64,000 nt of DNA, from contig JQKK01000007.1 in NCBI GenBank assembly GCA_000746015.1, forward strand, positions 62,001-126,000, written 5' to 3'. This DNA comes from Lachnospiraceae bacterium MA2020 (GTDB taxonomy: Bacteria; Bacillota; Clostridia; Lachnospirales; Lachnospiraceae). The position numbers and the translations under genes were made by a program. Of the stretch, positions 27,928 to 36,970 are shown piece by piece. Each line of letters begins with the position of its first letter. Within the stretch, counting starts at the first letter, position 1. The notes under the pieces are model-generated. The model made no database searches. It had not been told where the DNA came from and was given only the letters and a program-made list of their open reading frames with translations.

Positions 27928-27928
27928 A
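27900..27928 (-). promoter_or_regulatory. Consensus promoter of nadA
   Basis: On the minus strand TTGACA and TATACT are separated by exactly 17 bases, about 38 bases upstream of the start codon. Confidence 0.85.
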
Positions 27929-27958
27929 TAGAAATGTAAATATTTATTTATCATGTGT

Positions 27959-27974
27959 CTTGTCAGATGACAAG
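27959..27974 (+). promoter_or_regulatory. Candidate NiaR operator at the nadB promoter
   Basis: CTTGTCAGATGACAAG is a perfect palindrome with two central bases, covering the whole -35 element of the nadB promoter. This is a typical repressor position. NiaR, encoded at the end of the operon, is the obvious candidate regulator. Confidence 0.6.
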
Positions 27975-27988
27975 TTTAGTGCTATACT
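27960..27988 (+). promoter_or_regulatory. Promoter of nadB-nadC-niaR
   Basis: TTGTCA and TATACT are separated by 17 bases, ending about 47 bases upstream of the nadB start codon. Confidence 0.82.
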
Positions 27989-28034
27989 CCTCCATAACAC
28001 TCATCGCAAAGTGAGATTACATAGGAGGTAGACT

Positions 28035-29333
28035 ATGAAAAAGACTGATGTGCTGATCGTGGGAAGCGGCTGTTCAGGACTTTATACAGCACTTATGCTG
28101 CCTGATGATATAGATATCACACTTATCACAAAGTCAGATCTTGAAAGCAATGATTCGTATCTTGCACAGGGCGGGATATGCATGCTAAAAAACGAAAATG
28201 ACTATGACAGCTATTTTGAAGACACGCTCAAGGCGGGACATTATGAAAATGACAGGAAATCTGTTGATATAATGATACGCTCATCGCAGGGAGTAATTAA
28301 AAATCTGATAAGCTATGGCGTTGATTTTCAAAGGGACAGTGAGGGGCAGCTTGAGTTTACCAGAGAGGGTGCTCATTCTGATAAGAGGATACTTTTCCAT
28401 GAAGATATTACCGGCAAGGAGATAACAAGTCATCTGCTTGCAAGAGTTAAGGAAAAGGATAATGTAAAGCTCCTCGAATATACAACGCTTCTTGATATTG
28501 TTGAGGAAGATAACGAGTGCAAGGGCGCTGTTGTAAGGATGGATAATGGAGAGATAAAGGTAATCTCTGCTAAAGCAGTATTTTTGGCAACGGGTGGTGT
28601 CGGAGGCCTTTACGAACATTCGACTAATTTCAGACATCTGACGGGTGATTCACTTGCTATCGCTATCAAGCACAAAATGAAGCTTAGAGATATTGATTAT
28701 GTGCAGATTCATCCGACAACATTTTATCTTGAAGACAGTGAAGAAAGGTCGTTTTTGATATCTGAGTCTGTTCGCGGTGAGGGAGCGCTTCTGTACGATA
28801 AGAATGGAAAGCGATTTGTTAATGAGCTGCTTCCAAGAGACCTTTTAACCAATGCAATACATGCGCAGATGGAAAAGGATGGCACAAATTTTGTATGGGA
28901 AGATTTAAGGCCGATAGGTGAAGATGAGCTGAATTCACACTTCCCAAATATTGTGGCATACTGTAAGGAGCATGGATTTGACCCTATGAAAGAGTGTATT
29001 CCGGTAGTTCCGGCACAGCACTATTTTATGGGTGGTGTTTGGGTTGATCATTTCAGCCATACTTCTATGAAGCGCCTTTACGCAATAGGCGAGACAGCTT
29101 GCAACGGTGTGCATGGAAGAAACCGTCTTGCAAGCAATTCACTGCTTGAAAGCCTTGTATTTGCGGAGAGAGCTGCAAAGCATTTCACTATTCAGAGCAG
29201 CGAGATAGTCATAGATGAGGAATTATATACAGACTTAAATAAGTATCATTATCTTGACGAGATAGAAGAATATAACAAAAAACTTGTCAGAAGTTATGTT
29301 CAGAATAAAATAGAAAAAATCAAGACAGCATAA
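28035..29333 (+). CDS. nadB: L-aspartate oxidase
   Basis: A 432-residue flavoprotein that oxidises L-aspartate to iminoaspartate, the first step of de novo NAD synthesis. It has the FAD dinucleotide motif VLIVGSGCSGLYTAL, the family's SYLAQGGI block, LATGGVGGLYEHSTN, the substrate motif QIHPTTFY, ESVRGEGALL, and the C-terminal GETACNGVHGRNRLASNSLLE. It is shorter than the E. coli enzyme (about 540) because the C-terminal helical domain is reduced, as in several Firmicutes. AGGAGGT precedes the ATG. Confidence 0.94.
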   Translation: MKKTDVLIVGSGCSGLYTALMLPDDIDITLITKSDLESNDSYLAQGGICMLKNENDYDSYFEDTLKAGHYENDRKSVDIMIRSSQGVIKNLISYGVDFQRDSEGQLEFTREGAHSDKRILFHEDITGKEITSHLLARVKEKDNVKLLEYTTLLDIVEEDNECKGAVVRMDNGEIKVISAKAVFLATGGVGGLYEHSTNFRHLTGDSLAIAIKHKMKLRDIDYVQIHPTTFYLEDSEERSFLISESVRGEGALLYDKNGKRFVNELLPRDLLTNAIHAQMEKDGTNFVWEDLRPIGEDELNSHFPNIVAYCKEHGFDPMKECIPVVPAQHYFMGGVWVDHFSHTSMKRLYAIGETACNGVHGRNRLASNSLLESLVFAERAAKHFTIQSSEIVIDEELYTDLNKYHYLDEIEEYNKKLVRSYVQNKIEKIKTA

Positions 29334-29345
29334 GGGAGATTAAAA

Positions 29346-30200
29346 ATGTACGATAACACAACAATGAGACTTCAGATGGACCCGCTTATACTTAGTGCAC
29401 TCAGAGAGGATATCACAAGCGAAGATGTATCAACAAACAGCGTTATGAGAGACTATGCACTTGGAGAAGTATACCTGATCGCGAAAGAAGATGGTATTGT
29501 GTGCGGACTTACTGTTTTTGAAAGAGTATTTAAGCTTCTTGATGAAAATACCGTTGTAGAATTTGAGGCAAAGGATGGAGACAGTGTTTCTGTCGGACAG
29601 AAACTTGCTACAGTCAGAGGCGATATCAGAGTGCTTCTTTCTGGTGAGAGGACTGCCTTAAATTATCTTCAGAGAATGAGCGGAGTTGCTACTTATACAT
29701 CAAAGGTTGCAAAACTTTTGGAAGGTAGTAATATAAAACTACTTGACACAAGGAAGACTACACCTAATAATAGAATCTTCGAAAAATATGCTGTAAGAGT
29801 AGGCGGCGGAAACAATCATAGATATAATCTTTCTGATGGAGTGCTCTTAAAGGACAATCACATCGGCGCAGCGGGAAGCGTGAAAAAGGCTGTAGAAATG
29901 GCTAAGGAATATGCTCCTTTTGTGCGAAAGATCGAGGTTGAGGTTGAAACTCTTGATATGGTAAGAGAAGCTGTCGAAGCAAAGGCAGATATTATAATGC
30001 TAGATAACATGAAACATGATACAATAAGAGAAGCGATGGAGATCATTGACGGAAGGGCTGAGGTGGAAGTGTCCGGCAACGTTACTAAGGAAAATATAGA
30101 AAAGCTCAAGGATCTTGGAGTTGACTATATTTCCAGTGGCGCACTTACACATTCTTCTCCGATTCTTGACCTTTCTTTGAAAAATCTTCATGCTATCTGA
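29346..30200 (+). CDS. nadC: Nicotinate-nucleotide pyrophosphorylase (quinolinate phosphoribosyltransferase)
   Basis: A 284-residue enzyme converting quinolinate and PRPP to nicotinate mononucleotide with loss of CO2. Recognisable blocks are LREDITSEDVSTNSV, GERTALNYLQRMSGVAT, DTRKTTPNNR, GGGNNHRYNLSDGVLLKDNH, EVEVET, DIIMLDNM and VEVSGNVTKENI. It lies 12 bases after nadB with its own AGGGAGA site. Confidence 0.95.
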   Translation: MYDNTTMRLQMDPLILSALREDITSEDVSTNSVMRDYALGEVYLIAKEDGIVCGLTVFERVFKLLDENTVVEFEAKDGDSVSVGQKLATVRGDIRVLLSGERTALNYLQRMSGVATYTSKVAKLLEGSNIKLLDTRKTTPNNRIFEKYAVRVGGGNNHRYNLSDGVLLKDNHIGAAGSVKKAVEMAKEYAPFVRKIEVEVETLDMVREAVEAKADIIMLDNMKHDTIREAMEIIDGRAEVEVSGNVTKENIEKLKDLGVDYISSGALTHSSPILDLSLKNLHAI

Positions 30201-30255
30201 TAGTCATTCTAATTCATTTAAGATGACGTGATACTAATTAGCAGAGGTGAATAAG

Positions 30256-30795
30256 TTGAACTCAGAAGATAGAAGAGACAAAATTATACAAATGCTTCAA
30301 GAGAGCAAGCATCCGCTTTCCGGTACGGCTATTGCAAATGCGTTGTCTGTCAGCCGTCAGATAATTGTACAGGATATTGCGCTTATACGTGCTTCAGGAA
30401 AAAATATCATGTCAACCAACCGGGGATATATTCTTGAAGAGTCTGCCCGCTGCAGCAGGGTATTCAAGGTTTGTCACACTGATGAGCAAACCGAAGAAGA
30501 GCTTAATCTATTTGTTGATTTTGGAGGAATTGTAGAGGACGTTTTTGTCTATCATAAGACTTACAATGTGCTTAGAGCTGAGCTCGGACTTAAGACAAGA
30601 ATGGATGTTAAGCGCTACATGGAGAGTATTTCTTCCGGAAAATCAAGCCTTCTGAAAAATGTTACTTCCGGATACCACTATCACACAGTAAGTGCTGATA
30701 GTGTGGAGATCTTGGATGAGATCCAGGCCGAGCTTGCTAATAAGGGCTTTCTGGCCAAGCTTCAGGACTATGAGCCTGTTAATTTTTGGAAGTGA
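30256..30795 (+). CDS. niaR: Niacin-responsive repressor NiaR (HTH + 3H domain)
   Basis: About 179 residues: an HTH_11 DNA-binding domain (about 8-60, with LSGTAIANALSVSRQIIVQD) and a 3H domain carrying conserved histidines in FVYHKTYNV and TSGYHYHTVSA. NiaR/YrxA proteins repress NAD synthesis genes when nicotinate is available. Start: the AGAGGTGA site at 30244-30251 suits the TTG at 30256; a GTG at 30247 lies inside that site. Being last in nadBC-niaR it likely represses its own operon and nadA through the palindromes between nadA and nadB. Confidence 0.9.
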   Translation: MNSEDRRDKIIQMLQESKHPLSGTAIANALSVSRQIIVQDIALIRASGKNIMSTNRGYILEESARCSRVFKVCHTDEQTEEELNLFVDFGGIVEDVFVYHKTYNVLRAELGLKTRMDVKRYMESISSGKSSLLKNVTSGYHYHTVSADSVEILDEIQAELANKGFLAKLQDYEPVNFWK

Positions 30796-30811
30796 CAGAG
30801 GTTTTTTGGTA

Positions 30812-31468
30812 ATGTTAGATTCAACATCGTTTATTATTATAATGGATCTTATAGGAACCATCGCATTTGCTGTGTCAGGTGCGATGGTTGCTGTGCGTAA
30901 GAAAATGGATATTTTTGGCGTCAATATTTTGGCAGTTGTAACGGCTACGGGCGGTGGTGTGATCAGAGACCTGCTGATAGGGCGTACTCCGCCTATGATG
31001 TTCCATAATCCTTTCTATGTCATGCTTTCAGCTATTACTGCAAATATTGTTTTTGTATTTATTGCTGTAAAACACTCGCATCACAAGACATTTCCGGACA
31101 GATTCATTCAGATTTATGAAAAGGGTCTCTTTTGGGCAGATGCGCTTGGTCTTGCCTCATTTACTGTAGATGGAGTGCATGCAGGACAGTATGTAGACAG
31201 CAGCCACAAGGTTTTTCTGGTAGTTTTTCTTGGAGTGATAACCGGTGTCGGAGGTGGAGTGCTGAGAGATATTTTTGCCGCGCAGACACCGTATATTTTT
31301 GTTAAACATGTTTATGCTGTTGCATCTTTGGCAGGGGCTCTTGCCATGGCAGCGGTTTGTGTTACTATAGGTTGGGAGACACCTGCGATCATCGTTGGAT
31401 TTTCGACGGTTCTCATTATCAGAGTGCTGGCATATCATTTTCAATGGAATTTGCCGAGAATTGACTAA
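30812..31468 (+). CDS. Gly_transporter (UPF0126) family membrane protein
   Basis: A 218-residue protein with about seven helices and two internal repeats, each marked by a GGG(V)xRD motif: ATGGGVIRDLLIGRTPP and GVGGGVLRDIFAAQTPY. This is the YadS/YicG family, related to TRIC channels; some members transport glycine. ATG 30812 is preceded by AGAGG; a longer reading back into niaR has no support. The next gene is threonine aldolase, which produces glycine, so glycine export or uptake is a reasonable guess but is inference. Confidence 0.85.
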   Translation: MLDSTSFIIIMDLIGTIAFAVSGAMVAVRKKMDIFGVNILAVVTATGGGVIRDLLIGRTPPMMFHNPFYVMLSAITANIVFVFIAVKHSHHKTFPDRFIQIYEKGLFWADALGLASFTVDGVHAGQYVDSSHKVFLVVFLGVITGVGGGVLRDIFAAQTPYIFVKHVYAVASLAGALAMAAVCVTIGWETPAIIVGFSTVLIIRVLAYHFQWNLPRID

Positions 31469-31486
31469 AAGACTGGAGGAACTAGC

Positions 31487-32512
31487 ATGTATTCATTTGA
31501 GTGTGACTATAATACAGGAGCGCATCCTGAGATTTTGAAAAGATTAACAGAGCTGAATATGGAATTCATGCCGGGATATGGCAATGATGAGTATTGCGCA
31601 AGTGCAGCAGAAAAGATAAAGGCAGCATGTGAGTGCCCTGAGGCTCAAGTATATTTCCTTGTTGGCGGTACACAGACAAACCAGGTAGTTATTTCTACTA
31701 TGCTTCACGACTATGAGGGCGTAGTTGCCGCTGCAACAGGGCATGTAAATGTGCACGAGGCTGGAGCGATAGAGTTTTCGGGGCATAAGGTGCTTGCAAT
31801 CCCTTCACACGAGGGCAAGATAAATGTGGATGAGTTAAAGGTTTTTATTGCTGACTTCTATAATGATGGAAGCTATGAACATATGGTATTCCCGGGGATG
31901 GTCTATATTTCACATCCGACTGAGTATGGTACTCTCTATACAAAGTCAGAGCTTGAGAGCATAGCTGATGTATGCCATAGCTATGATATTCCATTGTTTA
32001 TCGATGGAGCAAGGCTTGGATATGGACTTCAGAGCTTTGATACAGACGTGACGCTTGCAGATATCGCAAGGATAAGTGATGTATTTTATATCGGTGGTAC
32101 AAAGGTAGGAGCGCTCTGCGGTGAGGCAGTAGTATTTACAAAGAACAACATGCCAAAGCATTTCAACACAATGGTAAAGCAGCATGGAGCAATGCTTGCA
32201 AAAGGAAGACTCCTTGGTATCCAGTTTGATACCTTGTTTACCAATGATCTTTATATGAAGATAAGTCGCCATGCTATAGAAATGGCTGAGAAGCTCAAGG
32301 GTATCCTTAAGGAAAAGGGATATAAGTTTTTCATTAATTCACCTACAAATCAGCAGTTTATAATAATAGATAATGAAAAGCTTAAAGAGCTTGAAAAGAA
32401 GGTGCGTGTGGAAGTGTGGGAGAAGTATGACGACACACACACTGTCATAAGGATCGCGACGAGCTGGTCAACAACAGAAGAGCAGCTTGAGTATTTAGGA
32501 AGCGTGCTTTAA
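31487..32512 (+). CDS. ltaE: Low-specificity threonine aldolase
   Basis: A 341-residue PLP enzyme of fold type I that cleaves threonine/allo-threonine to glycine and acetaldehyde. It contains VGGTQTNQVVIS, HVNVHEAGAIE, IPLFIDGARLGYG and the PLP lysine in YIGGTKVGALCGEAV. It has an AGGAGG-like site, follows the membrane protein gene after 18 bases and ends at a strong terminator. Confidence 0.92.
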   Translation: MYSFECDYNTGAHPEILKRLTELNMEFMPGYGNDEYCASAAEKIKAACECPEAQVYFLVGGTQTNQVVISTMLHDYEGVVAAATGHVNVHEAGAIEFSGHKVLAIPSHEGKINVDELKVFIADFYNDGSYEHMVFPGMVYISHPTEYGTLYTKSELESIADVCHSYDIPLFIDGARLGYGLQSFDTDVTLADIARISDVFYIGGTKVGALCGEAVVFTKNNMPKHFNTMVKQHGAMLAKGRLLGIQFDTLFTNDLYMKISRHAIEMAEKLKGILKEKGYKFFINSPTNQQFIIIDNEKLKELEKKVRVEVWEKYDDTHTVIRIATSWSTTEEQLEYLGSVL

Positions 32513-32521
32513 TAACTTTAG

Positions 32522-32556
32522 AACCAAGGGCTGGTTTACTTAGCCCTTGGTTTTTT
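32522..32556 (+). terminator. Terminator after ltaE
   Basis: A perfect 11-base stem AACCAAGGGCT / AGCCCTTGGTT followed by TTTTG. Confidence 0.92.
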
Positions 32557-32842
32557 GTATTGAACAACTCTGATTTTGAGAAACTTTCTCAAAATTCACA
32601 ATCTATATATACTCATCTACAATGCATAAATACTGCATTTCTAAATTTTTTATAAACTTCCTGTTCACAATTTGGACACAAAAAACAGATTGCAGCCTTG
32701 CATGGATTTATGTACAATCGGGTTGCTGACAGCTAACATATGCGGAGAGTTTTTGATGTTACAACCTATGTAAATATTGGAAATAAGTATGCTATGGATA
32801 GCAAACAGTAACAAGTATACAATCTATGGAAGGATGGGTAAC
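32557..32842 (+). other. Upstream region of the secreted subtilase gene
   Basis: No gene is seen. It holds a short hairpin TTGAGA/TCTCAA (about 32576-32592), a promoter TTGCAG-17-TACAAT (32690-32695 and 32713-32718), and a leader of about 120 bases with a small dyad TGCT/AGCA near 32790-32805. It does not match a c-di-GMP or other riboswitch that I recognise. Confidence 0.55.
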
Positions 32843-35800
32843 ATGAAAGGAAGTTTTAAGAAAGCTCTCTGTGGTGTGCTTTCTGCCAGTATGCTTTTCA
32901 GCAATATGATGGCAAATGGTATTTATGTAAAAGCAGAAGAAAATGCTGTTGATGCGATGAGCTCAGCAACGACCTCTAAGTTTTCTGATGTACTCAATTT
33001 TAAGTCTGCTAAAAGCTATGGTGGACTTTACGAGGACAAGTTTGAGGGTGCAGCATACTTAAAGCCTGCAAAAGGAGAAAAGGAAGAGGGCGCATTTGTT
33101 GCAGTAGGATACACTTTTGGAGACAGCGATGATCCAAAGTGGTCATTCAGTGCTAATGACAGCTATGGTCGTTATAGGCATTCATATAATGAGGCGCTTA
33201 TCGTAAGATACAATAAAGAGCATGCAGTTGACTGGGTATGGTCAGCTTCAAGAGTCGGTGTTTCATATTTTCTTGCTGTAGATGTGCTTGAAGATGGAAG
33301 AATCGTTGCGGTAGGAAGAGCAAGAGATCCTGAAAGCGAACTTGTTTCTATGGAAATGCTGGTAATTAATCCGGATGATCCAGATGATTATACAGAATAC
33401 GCTATTCAGGGTGGAAATGAAATAAAGGATATCACAGCTACACCGGATGGCGGATTTGCTGTGGTGGGATATACATTAGCAAATAAAAAAGTAAATGACG
33501 GTGTATTGTTTAAGCGTTCATCAAGCGAAAATACATTTACCCGTGTTGAAAAAGTATGGCAGGGAGTAGATGGAAATGATGTTGAGGTAAAGGGGCGACG
33601 TGTTTCTGATACTAAAGTAAACGGAGTTCTGATGAAGTTTGATAAAGATATCAATCTTGAGTTCTGTTCGATGGAGAATTATGCCATTACAGAAAAAGGC
33701 GCATCAGATCCAAAGTACTCTTCAAAGTCTGAGAAATTATGTGGAATTGATGTAGATTCTGATGGAAATCTTATTGCTGTCGGAGTTACAAATATTTCCA
33801 AATACAATAAAAACGCTGTGATCTCTAAGTGGGACGGCAAGACAGGTGAGCTTATTGCCCATAGAGCTGCCGGAACAGCTACTCCAGCTGCAGATGAGAG
33901 CATACTTAGAAGTACCTCGGAGTATCTGTCGGTTGCTGCACTTAATGACGGAAGCTATGTTGTGACCGGTGTAACCACAAATGATGCCACAACAGAAGAA
34001 AACTGGAAGTGCTATGGTTCTACTGACGTGGTTGTTGCCAGATATTCAGCAGATTTAGACAAGGTTATTCACGCTCAGAATATCGGTACTGTTGATGGAC
34101 TTGCCGGCAGCATGACAACAAATAATGGTACTGAGCTTGAAGGTGTAAAGGCTACAAGTGATGGTGGTTATGTTCTTTACGGTACTTCAAATACAACTAT
34201 CGTGGAAAATGATCTTTTGAATCTTGGTTATAATTGGGGAAATTATGGATCAAATGATGGATTGATCATCAAATGCGATGCTAATGACAAAGTTTCATGG
34301 TGTCAGAATTATGGAACGACTGGTGGTGACTGGATCTATGATGTTATTTTCAGAGAAAATGAAACTGAAGTAACTGCGATCGGTCAGACCAGCGGACAGT
34401 ATGGTACTCCTGCATGGGAGTGGCACGGACAGGCGCCAAGTTCATCAAATCCGTATGATGCGTTTGTTATGTGTACTAACATGTATAAGGCAGCCTATAC
34501 TGAGGCAAAGGCTTCATCATCACTCAGTGGTGTAACATGGGCAAATGGCACTTATACAGGTGAAGGTGTAGGACGCGGCGGCAAGATGAAGTTTGATGTT
34601 GTGATTGAAAACAACAAGATCACTTCTATCGAATGTAAGGAGCAGAATGAAACTCCTAGCGTTTACAGCATGGCGGTTTCTCTGTATGACGCAATCATCA
34701 ATCAACAGTCTACAGAAGTTGATGTAGTTACAGGAGCGACACTTAGCTCTACCGGTATTAAGAATGGTGTAACTGAAGCTCTTGCACAGGCATCTGCCCA
34801 GACAGCGGTTACAGCTATCAACAAGATTAAGAATTACACAGCTGCGAACACATCTACGACAGGAAATATCAACAATGTGCTTGCTGCTATCAACTATTAT
34901 ACTGCTCTTACAGACTATGAGCGTGAATTTGTGACTAATTCAGATATACTGTATAGCATTGCAAATATATTTGGTTTTGATGTAAATATAGAAAAATCTG
35001 AAGATACAAAAAAGACAGAGGAAAGAGATACAACTCTTAATGACACATACTGGTCACTTCAGAGCAAGTATTATAAAAATATTAATGCAAATGCACTTGC
35101 TTCTCATGGTCTGACCGGTAAAAATGTAAAATTAGCAGTTATCGACAGTGGTATTGTTGGAAATTCAGCTGATCTTGACTATGATCACATTCTTGCAGGA
35201 TGGGACTATGTAAATGATGTGCCTATGAATGACTCACAGAGTGAGAATAATCAGAGTCTTACTGATGTTCTTGGGCATGGAACTATGGTTGCCGGAATTA
35301 TTGCTGCTATAAGGGATAACAATACAGGAATTGCCGGTCTGCTTAGTGAAGTTGATCTTATCCCGCTTAGGATAAGCTCTGGAACTGATGAAAAGACAAG
35401 TATAAAGGCTGCAAAGGTTATCCGTGATGCAGTTGACAGATTTGACGCAGATGTGATCACTACAAGTGTAAGTCTTGCAGATACTGAGGAGCTTAGGGAA
35501 GCTGTCAGGTATGCATATGACAAGGGAGTTATTGTAGTAGGCGCATCTGGAAATTCCGGTGTGGCAGGTTCTGTAAGCGACGATTACATTTATCCTGCTT
35601 CATATGATGAAGTGATAAGTGTCGGAGCAGTTGATGCAGCTGGAACCATAAGAACAAGCTCAACTAAGAATGATAAAGTTGATGTAGCTGCTCCTGGTCA
35701 GCAGATTGTAAGTAATGGTCTCAGCGCAAAAGGTTACAGATGTACTGTTAAGTCTGGAACATCATTTGCGTCACCGGTTGTTGCAGCAATGGCGGCAGCA

Positions 35801-36856
35801 GCTAAGCAGGTAAGTGCTAATCTTACAACTGATGAGTTTAAGGCACTTTTGATAGAGACTAGTCAGGACAAGGGTGACGAAGGCTATGATACTTCATATG
35901 GTTATGGTCTTGTAAACTGCGAAAGTTTTGCAGAAAAACTCGTGCCTACTAAGAAAACTCCTGAAAAGGAAGAAGATAACAACGAGGAAAGCAACGATAA
36001 ACCTGCTGTAACACCGATCGTAAAGCCGGTAGACGAGTCAAAGGAAACCACGGCTGAGGAAAAGAAAGAAGAATCTTCAGAATCAGAAGAGAAGACAACA
36101 GAGGAGCCTACGGAAAAAGAGACTGAAAAAATTGATGAACCATCAGAGGAATCGCCAGAGAATCCGGAGAAAACTCCTGAAAAATCTGATGAATCCAATG
36201 ATAATGCAGTATCAGATAATAAGGCAGTTTCAGATAACAAGACAGTTTCAGATAACAAGGCTGAAAGACACGATAATTCAAATGCTCCAATTGCAGGCTG
36301 GGCAGTCTCCGCAGGTAGTGTGAAGATCGGAGATACAGAGTATAAGGTTACTTATAATCAGTCTCTGCTCACATTTAACGGTAAGAACTTAAAGAATCTT
36401 TTGAAGAATATACTTGTATTTACTGATGCAAGCGGAAATGTTAAGGAGATTAAGTCTATCTCCGTTAAGAACCCTAAGCAGGCTGGAAAGCTTGTTATTA
36501 ACAGGATTAAGTTTGCTGATGGAACAGTTATTAAAAAGTCAGCACTTTCAGCACTTGATATTGAAGTTGCGGCAAGAGAGGTTTCGACAGAGAGCACTGA
36601 AAATGTAAATGGTGCAGTTGTATATGCTAAGGCTAAAAGTGCAAAGGTAAGTAGAAACAACAGGAAGCTTACATTGAAACTTGAAGTAGCTGAGTGGAAT
36701 AAGAATGTCAAGGATGCTTCAAGAGACAACGTGAAGAGATTTAAGACTGTAAAGGTCGCAAATGGTGATATTGAGAGCTTTGAAGTCAAGGATAAAACTA
36801 TCACGATCAAATTCAAGAGAAACTATACAGGCACAATCACAATGCCCGTAAAGTAA
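32843..36856 (+). CDS. Large secreted subtilase (S8) with beta-propeller-like and FMN-binding domains
   Basis: 1337 residues. Order: signal peptide (about 1-33); a long beta-rich region (about 40-555) with repeats of the DGGFAVVGYT / DGGYVLYGTS type, probably a propeller; an FMN_bind domain (about 562-655); a linker; an S8 protease domain (about 740-1090) with the triad D768 (AVIDSGI), H812 (LGHGTMVAG), S974 (GTSFASP) and oxyanion N904 (ASGNSG); an acidic Pro/Glu/Ser linker with VSDNK repeats; and a C-terminal beta-rich region of unknown type (about 1150-1337). The FMN_bind motif DVVTGAT (627-633) fits the site where ApbE attaches FMN to Thr, here T633. No LPXTG or membrane anchor is evident. 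ATG 32843 is chosen by AAGGATGGG and the signal peptide. Confidence 0.88.
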   Translation: MKGSFKKALCGVLSASMLFSNMMANGIYVKAEENAVDAMSSATTSKFSDVLNFKSAKSYGGLYEDKFEGAAYLKPAKGEKEEGAFVAVGYTFGDSDDPKWSFSANDSYGRYRHSYNEALIVRYNKEHAVDWVWSASRVGVSYFLAVDVLEDGRIVAVGRARDPESELVSMEMLVINPDDPDDYTEYAIQGGNEIKDITATPDGGFAVVGYTLANKKVNDGVLFKRSSSENTFTRVEKVWQGVDGNDVEVKGRRVSDTKVNGVLMKFDKDINLEFCSMENYAITEKGASDPKYSSKSEKLCGIDVDSDGNLIAVGVTNISKYNKNAVISKWDGKTGELIAHRAAGTATPAADESILRSTSEYLSVAALNDGSYVVTGVTTNDATTEENWKCYGSTDVVVARYSADLDKVIHAQNIGTVDGLAGSMTTNNGTELEGVKATSDGGYVLYGTSNTTIVENDLLNLGYNWGNYGSNDGLIIKCDANDKVSWCQNYGTTGGDWIYDVIFRENETEVTAIGQTSGQYGTPAWEWHGQAPSSSNPYDAFVMCTNMYKAAYTEAKASSSLSGVTWANGTYTGEGVGRGGKMKFDVVIENNKITSIECKEQNETPSVYSMAVSLYDAIINQQSTEVDVVTGATLSSTGIKNGVTEALAQASAQTAVTAINKIKNYTAANTSTTGNINNVLAAINYYTALTDYEREFVTNSDILYSIANIFGFDVNIEKSEDTKKTEERDTTLNDTYWSLQSKYYKNINANALASHGLTGKNVKLAVIDSGIVGNSADLDYDHILAGWDYVNDVPMNDSQSENNQSLTDVLGHGTMVAGIIAAIRDNNTGIAGLLSEVDLIPLRISSGTDEKTSIKAAKVIRDAVDRFDADVITTSVSLADTEELREAVRYAYDKGVIVVGASGNSGVAGSVSDDYIYPASYDEVISVGAVDAAGTIRTSSTKNDKVDVAAPGQQIVSNGLSAKGYRCTVKSGTSFASPVVAAMAAAAKQVSANLTTDEFKALLIETSQDKGDEGYDTSYGYGLVNCESFAEKLVPTKKTPEKEEDNNEESNDKPAVTPIVKPVDESKETTAEEKKEESSESEEKTTEEPTEKETEKIDEPSEESPENPEKTPEKSDESNDNAVSDNKAVSDNKTVSDNKAERHDNSNAPIAGWAVSAGSVKIGDTEYKVTYNQSLLTFNGKNLKNLLKNILVFTDASGNVKEIKSISVKNPKQAGKLVINRIKFADGTVIKKSALSALDIEVAAREVSTESTENVNGAVVYAKAKSAKVSRNNRKLTLKLEVAEWNKNVKDASRDNVKRFKTVKVANGDIESFEVKDKTITIKFKRNYTGTITMPVK
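36207..36263 (+). repeat. Tandem 18-base repeat coding for (A/T)VSDNK
   Basis: Three to four copies of an 18-base unit (GCAGTTTCAGATAACAAG and variants) encode AVSDNK-AVSDNK-TVSDNK in the linker before the C-terminal domain of the subtilase. Confidence 0.85.
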
Positions 36857-36863
36857 AGACGAG

Positions 36864-36893
36864 ATGCTGTCGCATTAACGCGGCAGCATTTTG
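36864..36893 (+). terminator. Terminator of the subtilase gene
   Basis: ATGCTGTCGC pairs with GCGGCAGCAT (one G-T pair) around six bases, followed by TTTG. Confidence 0.7.
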
Positions 36894-36910
36894 TATACTT
36901 CCAGGGAAAT

Positions 36911-36939
36911 TTGTACTTAACTGAATTTAAGCGTATAAT
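36911..36939 (+). promoter_or_regulatory. Promoter of the second ABC exporter operon
   Basis: TTGTAC and TATAAT are separated by 17 bases, about 32 bases upstream of the start codon. The leader is therefore very short. Confidence 0.8.
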
Positions 36940-36970
36940 AGACTTCGTAGCGAAAGGAGTTCTATTTACA

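Noticed and set aside
35902-36258. Antisense open frame rich in Ser/Phe/Val in the subtilase linker
   Set aside because: It is the mirror of the Glu/Asp/Ser-coding low-complexity linker and not a gene.
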